13,876 nucleotides of DNA from positions 1 to 13,876 of the forward strand of contig DLPX01000055.1 of NCBI GenBank assembly GCA_002477475.1, read 5' to 3'. A program made the position numbers and the translations under genes. The stretch comes from Proteobacteria bacterium UBA7447. GTDB taxonomy: Bacteria > Pseudomonadota > Gammaproteobacteria > Arenicellales > UBA868. This document shows, piece after piece, positions 7,884-13,876 of this stretch. Every line of letters starts with the position of its first letter. Position 1 is the first letter of the stretch. The notes beneath the pieces were generated by a model, which saw only the letters and a list, made by a program, of their open reading frames with translations, was not told where the DNA came from and made no database searches.

Positions 7884-9868
7884 GCAGATGACTCCCGCAA
7901 AAACTCGACGATCTGCTGATCCACCTCAAGTGCTGCTCCGGGCTCGGCATGAACGCAAAGCACGATTCCGTCACGCTCCGCGCGAATTACGTTCTCCATC
8001 TTCATCGCTTCGATCACCGCAAGTTCATCGCCCGCTTTGACTTCAGCGCCCTCCGTGACGGCGATCGAAACCAGAAGCCCCGGCATCGGCGACAGTGTCA
8101 GATGCGAAAGGTCCGGCGCCACTTTCCTGGGCATCAGGTGATACAGGGCGGCACTGTACGGCTCGAGCACCAGCGCATCCACACTGACGCCGCTATGGAA
8201 GACTTCATAACGGGCACCGGTCCGACGCAACTGCGCAGTGACCTCGATCCCGTCCGCATGGAAATCGATCACCGAACTGAAAGGACTATGCGAAAATTCG
8301 ATAGAAACCGTTTTTCCCTCCACGGTTGCCTGCCAAGCGTCCTGATCCGTTACAACGGAAACAGCATACTGATCTTCATCAATCTGGATGACTCGGTTTG
8401 CCGACTGGGTCTGCGGTATGACTGCATGGGCATCTTCGCGCAAGTGCCAATGCTCGTGTACTACCGCGACGAGAGCCACGATACGGCGGATGATGTCCTG
8501 AGACAGGGCATTGCCGGCAAAACCTTCCGGAAACTCTTCTTCAATAAAGCCAGTAGTGGTTTCACCCGCCAGAAACCTCGGGTGCTGCACCAAAGCCGCC
8601 AAGAAGGGAATATTGCTCTGGATTCCCCTGATCTCAAAACGATCCAGAGCCCGCAACATCGTCTGTGCCGCCTGCTCCCGATCTGATCCATGGGTCACCA
8701 GTTTGGCAATCATCGGGTCATAATGCAGACTGACTTCTCCGCCTTCGCAGATGCCGGTATCGACCCGCACGCCTTTTGCATCATCAGGCGGGCAAAAGCG
8801 CTGCACACGTCCGGAGGATGGCAGAAATCCCCGGTAGGGATCTTCCGCGTACACCCGCGACTCCACCGCCCAACCACGGATGCCGACATCCTGCTGGGCC
8901 AGCGTCAACTCCTCTCCCGCAGCAATCCTCAGCATCCACTCCACCAGGTCAATACCGGTAATCAGTTCCGTGACCGGATGCTCTACCTGAAGCCGGGTAT
9001 TCATCTCCAGAAAATAAAAATTGCGCTCTGCATCCACAATGAACTCGACCGTGCCGGCAGAGGTGTAACCCACCGCCTCTGCCAACGCCAATGCCTGCGC
9101 GCCCATCTCGGCCCTCAAGGCTTCATCAACAAATAGGGAAGGGGCTTCCTCAACCACCTTCTGGTGGCGGCGCTGGATTGAGCACTCGCGCTCGTTAAGG
9201 TGGATGGCGTTGCCATGATGATCTGCGAGCACCTGAATCTCGATATGCCGAGGTTGGCTCACAAATTTCTCGATAAACACGCGATCGTCGGAAAAACTTG
9301 AGCGCGCTTCGCTTGAGGCCCGCTCAAAACCCTCGCGGCACTCATCATCGTTCCAGGCGACCCGCATGCCCTTGCCGCCACCGCCGGCGCTCGCCTTCAG
9401 CATCACCGGATAGCCGATCTGTCCGGCACGGCTCACTGCATCCTGGGCGTCAACCAGCACTTCATTGAAACCAGGAATGGTCGACACCCCTGCACTCTCG
9501 GCAAGCGCTTTGGAGGCGATCTTATCGCCCATGACCTCAATCGCCTTTGCCGGGGGGCCAACAAAAGCAACACCGGCTTCTTCAAGACCCAGGACCAGTG
9601 CAGACTTCTCCGAAAGAAATCCGTATCCGGGATGAACCGCCTCGGCGCCCGTTGACCGGGACGCCTCAATGATCCGATCGACGACAAGATAGCTTTCTGC
9701 TGACGGTGATGCGCCGATATGTACCGCCTCATCCGCCATCTGGACATGCGGGGCATCACGATCTGCATCGGAAAAAACAGCAACTGTCTGGATACCCATG
9801 CGCCTGGCAGACCGAATGACACGGCAAGCGATCTCACCGCGATTGGCGATAAGCAATTTCTCAAACAC
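7880..9868 (-). CDS. pccA: Propionyl-CoA carboxylase alpha subunit (biotin carboxylase plus biotin carrier)
   Basis: It uses ATP and bicarbonate to carboxylate its own biotin, from which the beta subunit carboxylates an acyl-CoA. Its 662 residues run: biotin carboxylase domain (MFEKLLIANRGEIACRVIR at the N-terminus; ATP-grasp glycine loop GGGGKG 162-167; ERECSIQRRHQK 226-237; EMNTRLQVEHPVTE 288-301), a middle region of PCC 'BT' type, and a C-terminal biotinyl domain with EAMKMEN, biotin on Lys623. The BT-like segment and the meaB and mce neighbours favour propionyl-CoA over methylcrotonyl- or geranyl-CoA. The start is GTG at 9868; AGGAG lies 13 bases upstream, rather far. No carboxyltransferase beta subunit gene is present in the window. 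Confidence 0.92.
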   Translation of the reverse strand: MFEKLLIANRGEIACRVIRSARRMGIQTVAVFSDADRDAPHVQMADEAVHIGASPSAESYLVVDRIIEASRSTGAEAVHPGYGFLSEKSALVLGLEEAGVAFVGPPAKAIEVMGDKIASKALAESAGVSTIPGFNEVLVDAQDAVSRAGQIGYPVMLKASAGGGGKGMRVAWNDDECREGFERASSEARSSFSDDRVFIEKFVSQPRHIEIQVLADHHGNAIHLNERECSIQRRHQKVVEEAPSLFVDEALRAEMGAQALALAEAVGYTSAGTVEFIVDAERNFYFLEMNTRLQVEHPVTELITGIDLVEWMLRIAAGEELTLAQQDVGIRGWAVESRVYAEDPYRGFLPSSGRVQRFCPPDDAKGVRVDTGICEGGEVSLHYDPMIAKLVTHGSDREQAAQTMLRALDRFEIRGIQSNIPFLAALVQHPRFLAGETTTGFIEEEFPEGFAGNALSQDIIRRIVALVAVVHEHWHLREDAHAVIPQTQSANRVIQIDEDQYAVSVVTDQDAWQATVEGKTVSIEFSHSPFSSVIDFHADGIEVTAQLRRTGARYEVFHSGVSVDALVLEPYSAALYHLMPRKVAPDLSHLTLSPMPGLLVSIAVTEGAEVKAGDELAVIEAMKMENVIRAERDGIVLCVHAEPGAALEVDQQIVEFLRESSA

Positions 9869-9894
9869 GGTTAATTTATGACTCCTGATGCGCC

Positions 9895-9917
9895 AGCGCG
9901 GGCTGAAAGCCCGAGCT
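9895..9917 (-). other. Strong hairpin at the end of the HD gene, upstream of pccA
   Basis: Arms CGGGCT (9899-9904) and AGCCCG (9908-9913) pair perfectly around a GAA loop. Outer arms AGC (9895-9897) and GCT (9915-9917) extend the stem across one G/A mismatch. On the minus strand it begins inside the TAG stop of the HD gene and ends 26 bases before the pccA start. No T-run follows, so it is not a standard intrinsic terminator. It may be an RNA-stability, attenuating or processing element between the HD gene and the pccA operon. Confidence 0.45.
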
Positions 9918-10551
9918 AAGACTCGGTCCAGTCTACTCCGGACTCAAGGATCACCAACAGGCGCTGGATATTCTGGCGTGCTCGGTCTTCGCAGCGCTCC
10001 TGGAAATACGGCGTCGAATAAATCTTCGGGCGTTGCGCAAGTACCCGCAGAAATCCGCCCTGGCCGCGGGCAAAGGCTTCGTCGCTTGCATGGACGGATT
10101 CGCGCCGAAGATCATGCGTATCAGAAAAAAAAGCGTCCCACGGTTGCGACAATCCCCAAAGATCCACGTCCACGGCAAACTGAGCCCTTGGCGCCTCCGG
10201 CGATGCGCGATGGTCGGTGGCCTGTATCAAATTGCAGGTTTCCGAGATAAAGGTCTCGGGGAGAAAACCGCATGCCTGGGTCGCGAACCACTCAACGCTG
10301 CGGGCTTCGTTATCCCGCGCCCCGGGAGTAAAGATGGCATCATGAAACCAAAGCGTCATCTCTACACCGTCATCAGCTCCCAGGACATTGATCGCATCAT
10401 CGTAGGCGGCAAGACAGACCGCAACATGCCCACAATCATGGTAGTGACGAGACGCATCTCCGTAATGCCCCTCCAGCGCCTCGAACACCTGGATAGCTTC
10501 ACCGCCCCCACCCGCCCGGCGCCACAATGCATCAAATCGGTCTTGATTCAC
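9916..10551 (-). CDS. HD-superfamily metal-dependent phosphohydrolase (COG4339-like)
   Basis: A 211-residue protein with the pattern of the predicted metal-dependent HD phosphohydrolases grouped as COG4339. HYHDCGHV (36-43) gives the first metal histidine, WFHDAIF (68-74) is the HD doublet (His70, Asp71), followed by DNEARSVEW (80-88), IQATDH (109-114) and the distal acid in VDVDLWGL (127-134). Many members resemble the N-terminal part of yeast YGL101-type or plant HD proteins, but the substrate of this group is not established. The start is GTG at 10551, five bases after the stop of the cyclic-nucleotide-binding frame, so the two are probably cotranscribed. A hairpin overlaps its stop codon before pccA. 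Confidence 0.85.
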   Translation of the reverse strand: MNQDRFDALWRRAGGGGEAIQVFEALEGHYGDASRHYHDCGHVAVCLAAYDDAINVLGADDGVEMTLWFHDAIFTPGARDNEARSVEWFATQACGFLPETFISETCNLIQATDHRASPEAPRAQFAVDVDLWGLSQPWDAFFSDTHDLRRESVHASDEAFARGQGGFLRVLAQRPKIYSTPYFQERCEDRARQNIQRLLVILESGVDWTES

Positions 10552-10556
10552 GTTTT

Positions 10557-11033
10557 TCAGGAAGCCTGCGGCGAAGAAGCGTTAGCCTGCTCGCGCTTGA
10601 GCGCCTCAAGCACCTGGGCAGTATGGGTCAGGCGATCGACTATCTGGCGAAGCACGCTCAAAGAAACCTCTGGGTTATCACGAATCAGATTCATAAAATC
10701 GTCCGCAAGAATACGCAGGCAGCGCACTGCTCCCTGGGCCCGTAAGGTCGCCGAGCGGGGCGGATTGGCAATCACATCCATCTCGCCCACCACATCACTG
10801 GTCGACAGCACCACCACGGGGTCGTCGCTTGCATCCTCGTTGATAAAGATTCCCACCTCGCCGGACATGATCACGTAGACGCTGTCCGAGCCATAATGAA
10901 TAGTAAAGATGTTATCACCGCCATCGAAGCTTGACTCTTAACTCGCAAACGCCAGTCGCTTGAGTCTGCCGGCATCCAATTGCGCAAATAACGCAATCTT
11001 TCGAAGTTGCTCCGCATCGGTAATGATATTCAT
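10557..11033 (-). pseudogene. Cyclic-nucleotide-binding domain protein, interrupted by one in-frame TAA
   Basis: Reading from ATG at 11033, the frame gives 31 residues (ending RLKRLAFAS), a TAA at 10940-10938, and then 126 codons in the same frame to TGA at 10557. The second part contains FDGGDNIFTIHYG, DSVYVIMSGEVGIFI, VVGEMDVIANPPRSATLRA and a C-terminal helix, which is the full cNMP-binding jelly roll with the PRSAT phosphate-cassette region. The text on both sides of the stop joins without gap or frameshift. In related proteins the TAA position is commonly an acidic residue, so a single GAA to TAA change would explain it. There is no DNA-binding domain, so the ancestral protein was about 158 residues and probably a regulatory or sensor domain. 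Restart at GTG 10874 would give only the distal half and lacks a visible ribosome-binding site. A sequencing error is possible. Confidence 0.85.
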
Positions 11034-11110
11034 CGAGGTTAGAGGCTTGTTTTGGGCGCAGAGGCCAATTTAACCCTAATGAACCGAGACCGCAAAATCG
11101 CTTTTTGCTG

Positions 11111-11707
11111 TTATCGGCTATCACCCATGACACGGGCTTCCATCTCCTCTAGTTCTTCGGGCGTATTGACGTTAAGAAACATATCCGGATGATCGGAAAA
11201 ATCCACTCTCTGGTGCGAGACCTCCTCGAGCCAGAGGTCAATCTTTCGCTCCCCTCTGGCCAAAAAATCACCAAGACTCTGCCGCAATCGACGATTCACC
11301 AGCAAAAAGACGGGTTGCAGCCGCCTCCCGTCATGCGCCACCACCGCATCGCATTGGCCGGAACTAGCGGCTTCATGCATCCTTTCGGCATAGTCGTTTG
11401 CAAGCAAAGGAGAGTCACAGGGCGCGCTCAAAAGCCAATCGCTCGATGCTTCCTGCAATCCGGCAAAGAGACCCGCCAGCGGCCCCGCATAACCGCTGAC
11501 GCTGTCTCTGATGACCCTAACACCCAGCTTTTCATAATCGGCGTGATTTCGGTTGGCGCTGATCAGGACCTCACCGACCTGATTGTGAAGTCGGGTCAGA
11601 CCCCAGGCAGCCAGCGGCCGACTGCCGAGCGTCAGCAGTCCCTTGTCTGCGCCCCCCATTCGGCGGGCTTGGCCTCCGGCAAGCAGTAATCCAGTGATGA
11701 TGGACAT
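11111..11707 (-). CDS. mobA: Molybdenum cofactor guanylyltransferase
   Basis: MobA joins GMP from GTP to molybdopterin, making the guanine dinucleotide form of the cofactor for DMSO-reductase-family enzymes. From ATG at 11707 it has 198 residues, normal for the family. It shows ITGLLLAGGQARRMGGADKG (the nucleotide-binding loop), SGYAGPLAGLFAGL, CDSP with Asp98 as the probable magnesium ligand, and the C-terminal NVNTPEEL. The frame stays open upstream to 11824, but those 39 residues are not MobA-like. An AAGGAG sits only one base before this ATG, an unusually short spacing. No other molybdenum-cofactor gene is nearby. It is divergent from bamC. Confidence 0.93.
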   Translation of the reverse strand: MSIITGLLLAGGQARRMGGADKGLLTLGSRPLAAWGLTRLHNQVGEVLISANRNHADYEKLGVRVIRDSVSGYAGPLAGLFAGLQEASSDWLLSAPCDSPLLANDYAERMHEAASSGQCDAVVAHDGRRLQPVFLLVNRRLRQSLGDFLARGERKIDLWLEEVSHQRVDFSDHPDMFLNVNTPEELEEMEARVMGDSR

Positions 11708-11764
11708 ACTCCTTTTCAAATGGCTTTCTGCCTGGCGCTCAAACGCCTTCGATGGAACAATCCC

Positions 11765-11772
11765 ATTATAAT
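11765..11772. promoter_or_regulatory. Palindromic ATTATAAT box, candidate -10 for both mobA and bamC
   Basis: The octamer ATTATAAT is its own reverse complement, so it offers a consensus TATAAT on the plus strand (11767-11772, 61 bases before the bamC ATG) and on the minus strand (11770-11765, 57 bases before the mobA ATG). It lies midway in the 126-base divergent spacer. I see no good -35 match at the usual spacing on either strand, so only the -10 part is supported. A short stem (AGCCC 11787-11791 with GGGCT 11800-11804) follows in the bamC leader. Confidence 0.4.
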
Positions 11773-11833
11773 CATGCCTGTAAAGAAGCCCTGACATCGG
11801 GGCTCCCACAGGAATCCGGTTCAATTTCTTATT

Positions 11834-12970
11834 ATGCGCTTTCGTCGTCAGGCCTTATCTCTTCTTACCATCGGCGCGCTTGTCGCGCTGTATGGCTGCA
11901 GTTCCACCGACAAAATTGAACCCGTTGTGCCCGACTGGGACCGAACGACCCAGTTAGAAATCCCTCCTGATCTCAACGCGCCCAAAGAGAACACGAACAC
12001 AGAACAGTTCTCGGCTGCTGCGCGCAACGCCACACGGGCCGAACTCGATCAATACAGCCAGTTTCAGGAGTTCCAGAAAATGGCTGGCTTTCAGGATTTT
12101 CTGAAGTGGCGAGACCGGCACTCTGCTGATCTGGATCTCAGCCTCGCGGCATTTCGCCAGGCGCGGGATGAGGCGATTGGACAATCGCTGAAGGAAAAAG
12201 GCGTGCTGACGCTGACCACCCGAGAAGGCCAGATGATCGTGCTGATTGATGACACCGTCGAAAATTGCTGGCAGCGGCTAGACACTGCGCTCACCAATAT
12301 GGGCGTCCATGTGCTGGGACGGAGTCAGGATGAAGGCACCTTTCGGGTTCATTACGGCACTGAAGCACCCGAGGAATCGGGCACCTGGACCGACTGGATC
12401 CCGTGGCTGAGTGATCCCATAATCTATCTTGTCGGTTTGGAACTCACCCGCAACGGACCGGCGGTTTCGATCCGAGATGAAGCCGCGCAAAGCATCAATA
12501 CCGAGCTTGCCAATTCGTTGGCCGAATTGATCGGCATTCAATTGCTGACCTTTGCCAGTGATGCCCCGATCGCTAGTGCACCAACCGTAGAATCGTCGGT
12601 TACGCTTGAGGAGACTTCGAGCGGGTACCTGACCCTGGTGCTCTCCAGCCCTGCCGGCGCCGCCTGGAATCGTCTTGATCTTGAGCTTCAGGATATGGGC
12701 TTTTCAATCGAACAGCGAGATCGGGCCCAACTGCGGTTTGTGGTGCGCTATGACGATCCCAGCAAAATTGCTGACAAGTCGTGGTTTCAGGCGCTTGCTT
12801 TCTGGAAAGACGATGTCAGCGCTCCGGCTGAGGACATTTTTGTGGTACTGACGCCAGCCGGTTCGCAAACCCACGTCAATGTGCTTGATGCAAACAACCA
12901 GCAGACAGAACTGGGAGATCAGGTGCTGAGACTGTTGGAAGCCGGCATAAGAGCGAAAGAAGAAGACTGA
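11834..12970 (+). CDS. bamC: Outer membrane assembly lipoprotein BamC (NlpB)
   Basis: BamC is an accessory lipoprotein of the beta-barrel assembly machinery. The 378-residue protein starts with a lipoprotein signal peptide (MRFRRQALSLLTIGALVALYGC) with the lipid-modified Cys22; Ser at +2 fits outer-membrane retention. Next comes DWDRTTQLEIPPDLNAP (34-50), the conserved N-terminal segment that in E. coli binds BamD, then a helix rich in Phe, Gln and Tyr (71-93). Two helix-grip domains follow, at about 123-240 and 262-375, each with the AW/CWxRLD-type opening (NCWQRLDTAL and AAWNRLDLEL). It is longer than the 344 residues of E. coli. In many gammaproteobacteria bamC follows dapA; here it stands alone, divergent from mobA. 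No good ribosome-binding site precedes the ATG. Confidence 0.9.
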   Translation: MRFRRQALSLLTIGALVALYGCSSTDKIEPVVPDWDRTTQLEIPPDLNAPKENTNTEQFSAAARNATRAELDQYSQFQEFQKMAGFQDFLKWRDRHSADLDLSLAAFRQARDEAIGQSLKEKGVLTLTTREGQMIVLIDDTVENCWQRLDTALTNMGVHVLGRSQDEGTFRVHYGTEAPEESGTWTDWIPWLSDPIIYLVGLELTRNGPAVSIRDEAAQSINTELANSLAELIGIQLLTFASDAPIASAPTVESSVTLEETSSGYLTLVLSSPAGAAWNRLDLELQDMGFSIEQRDRAQLRFVVRYDDPSKIADKSWFQALAFWKDDVSAPAEDIFVVLTPAGSQTHVNVLDANNQQTELGDQVLRLLEAGIRAKEED

Positions 12971-13025
12971 TTCTGCAAGCCGACGTTCTAGGCAGAGCGA
13001 GCTACATCAAAGGGTCATAAGAGGG

Positions 13026-13385
13026 TCAGGACGCGGTTTCTGCTCCCGCCTGTTGCGCTTTCCACTCTTGGTAAGCCTTGAATTCCTGCCAGCGCTTCCA
13101 TTCGAGGTACTCGGCGTACTCAGGATCATCAATCGAAAGTTGAGACGGATCATCGCCGTCTTTTTTGTCCCCACCGAAAATATTGATGCTGAACCCGTAA
13201 CCGATCTGCCGGCGTGGCGAGCGGGCATAGGGTGAATCATCGGTAAGAATTGTATCCGCATCGTTCTCGACTCCCTGCCCTTCAACCGACGAATCCGCCG
13301 TCCGGTTGAGGTTTGCAAGAGAACTGCAGCCAACAGACAGTCCCACGACTGTGGCTATTGCGAGGATTTTGTAAATATTGTCCAT
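13026..13385 (-). CDS. Small acidic lipoprotein of unknown function
   Basis: From ATG at 13385 the protein has 119 residues, beginning with a lipoprotein signal peptide (MDNIYKILAIATVVGLSVGC) with lipobox LSVGC and lipidated Cys20. Ser at +2 predicts outer-membrane localisation. The frame is open to 13442, but the extra 19 residues would spoil the signal peptide. The mature part is acidic and probably disordered (residues 30-58), then has a short segment RRQIGYGFSINIFGG and ends with a likely helix at 88-112 rich in Tyr, Trp, Phe and Lys (AEYLEWKRWQEFKAYQEWK). I do not recognise the family. It converges on bamC with 55 bases between the stops, and no clear terminator is visible there. Confidence 0.8.
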   Translation of the reverse strand: MDNIYKILAIATVVGLSVGCSSLANLNRTADSSVEGQGVENDADTILTDDSPYARSPRRQIGYGFSINIFGGDKKDGDDPSQLSIDDPEYAEYLEWKRWQEFKAYQEWKAQQAGAETAS

Positions 13386-13802
13386 ACCAAGCCTGCTTCT
13401 GCCAGCCTCTACACTTAAGATCTCTGTGATCCCAACACTCAAAAACTATAACAGGGCCTCGTCTAAGAGGTTTTTAATAGGATGGAGGGTTTGTATCTCC
13501 CACACACTGCTGGGTGGGAATTTTATCAGAATGCGGTTTTATCAGTCGCCACGAGACCTACAGGAGAATACATTCGAATCCCCGTACGCTAACAACTTCG
13601 ACATCGGTCGACCGGGCTTCCACTTCAGTTACTGACCCGCGAAGGTACTTTCTTGCAGAGGGCGCATGACGATTGCGATCGTCACATCATGCCACATCAA
13701 GAGCATATTGCGGGCCATAAAAAGAAAACTGCATGCATTATGACAAGCAGCAAAAGCAGGGATTACGACAGAATTAGCCTTTGAGGCCCGGATTTACTCA
13801 AG
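13386..13802. other. Intergenic region of about 417 bases, no convincing gene
   Basis: This lies between the end of the response-regulator gene and the start of the small lipoprotein gene, both on the minus strand. It holds a TATAGT-like box near 13446-13451 on the minus strand, a possible lipoprotein promoter without a clear -35. It also holds a hairpin TCCCAC/GTGGGA (13498-13503 with 13514-13519) followed by TTTT on the plus strand, and the 7-base inverted repeat listed separately. On the minus strand a weak CTGC/GCAG stem (13729-13732 with 13747-13750) followed by TTTTCTTTTT could end the response-regulator transcript. A 34-codon plus-strand frame (13531-13635) looks like chance. Confidence 0.5.
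13667..13684. repeat. Perfect 7-base inverted repeat
   Basis: TGACGAT (13667-13673) and ATCGTCA (13678-13684) are exact reverse complements separated by TGCG. No T-run follows on either strand, so it does not look like an intrinsic terminator. It could be a protein-binding operator or a small RNA hairpin, 119 bases downstream of the response-regulator stop and 281 bases upstream of the lipoprotein start. A single copy is seen in the window. Confidence 0.4.
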
Positions 13803-13876
13803 TCAGAGGAATTGATAGCCAACCCCCCGAACACTCATGAACTGGGCGTCCGCAGACATCCCTTTGAGCTTGCGGC
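13803..13876 (-). CDS. Response regulator, OmpR/PhoB family (C-terminal end only)
   Basis: The last 23 codons and the TGA of a minus-strand gene run off the right edge. They read RKLKGMSADAQFM followed by SVRGVGYQFL. This matches the end of the winged-helix Trans_reg_C domain, where helix 3 finishes (RRKL) and the C-terminal hairpin reads xxVRGVGYRF. The receiver domain and any partner histidine kinase are outside the window, so the regulated pathway cannot be told. Too short for a standard gene call, but the VRGVGY signature is specific. Confidence 0.8.
   Translation of the reverse strand, partial: RKLKGMSADAQFMSVRGVGYQFL

Noticed and set aside
7949..8686. 245-codon plus-strand open frame inside pccA
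   Set aside because: It is antisense to the conserved BT and biotinyl regions of pccA and shows no domain; length is explained by the GC-rich codon pattern of the real gene.
10033..10878. 281-codon plus-strand open frame opposite the HD and cyclic-nucleotide-binding genes
   Set aside because: The minus strand carries clear HD and cNMP motifs over the same bases; the plus-strand translation is low-complexity and shows no known motif.
13457..13475. CCTC/GAGG hairpin followed by TTTTT, terminator-like on the plus strand
   Set aside because: The stem is only four pairs, and no plus-strand gene ends nearby (bamC stops almost 500 bases upstream).
13573..13579. TTCGAAT resembling a tRNA T-loop
   Set aside because: The flanking bases do not form a T-stem, and no anticodon or acceptor arm can be built around it.
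13531..13635. 34-codon plus-strand frame in the right intergenic region
   Set aside because: No ribosome-binding site, no recognisable similarity and no same-strand neighbour; could be chance.

Overview
The window looks like ordinary chromosomal DNA from a heterotrophic, aerobic gammaproteobacterium. The signs are the homodimeric (aceE-type) pyruvate dehydrogenase E1, a BamC lipoprotein with its PPDL motif, a YbfF-type esterase and a PccA/MeaB/epimerase propionate module. Coding density is high and GTG starts are common (lpd, the esterase, pccA, meaB and the HD gene all appear to use GTG). I cannot name the genus. I see no phage genes, insertion sequence, CRISPR array, rRNA or tRNA.

Layout, left to right. 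(1) Bases 1-6353, plus strand: the pyruvate dehydrogenase operon aceE (5' end cut off by the window) - aceF - lpd, followed 18 bases later by a YbfF-like alpha/beta hydrolase. The three subunits form the complex that turns pyruvate into acetyl-CoA, CO2 and NADH. (2) Bases about 6263-9868, minus strand, converging on the first operon: pccA (biotin-carrying alpha subunit of propionyl-CoA carboxylase), meaB (GTPase chaperone of methylmalonyl-CoA mutase) and mce (methylmalonyl-CoA epimerase). A possible small reading frame follows, coupled to mce. Together these belong to the propionyl-CoA to succinyl-CoA route, but the carboxyltransferase subunit and the mutase are not in the window. (3) Bases 9916-11707, minus strand: mobA (molybdenum cofactor guanylyltransferase), a cyclic-nucleotide-binding-domain gene broken by one in-frame TAA, and a COG4339-type HD phosphohydrolase. 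(4) Bases 11834-12970, plus strand: bamC, an outer-membrane assembly lipoprotein, divergent from mobA across a 126-base spacer with a palindromic -10-like box. (5) Minus strand: a 119-residue lipoprotein of unknown function converging on bamC, then about 417 bases with no convincing gene. At the right edge are the last 23 codons of an OmpR/PhoB-family response regulator.

I found no new multi-gene system. The observations most worth checking are: the single nonsense codon at 10938-10940 in an otherwise continuous cyclic-nucleotide-binding gene; the short frame translationally coupled to mce that runs into the opposing esterase gene; and the shared tyrosine/tryptophan/phenylalanine-rich helix in the two convergent lipoproteins.
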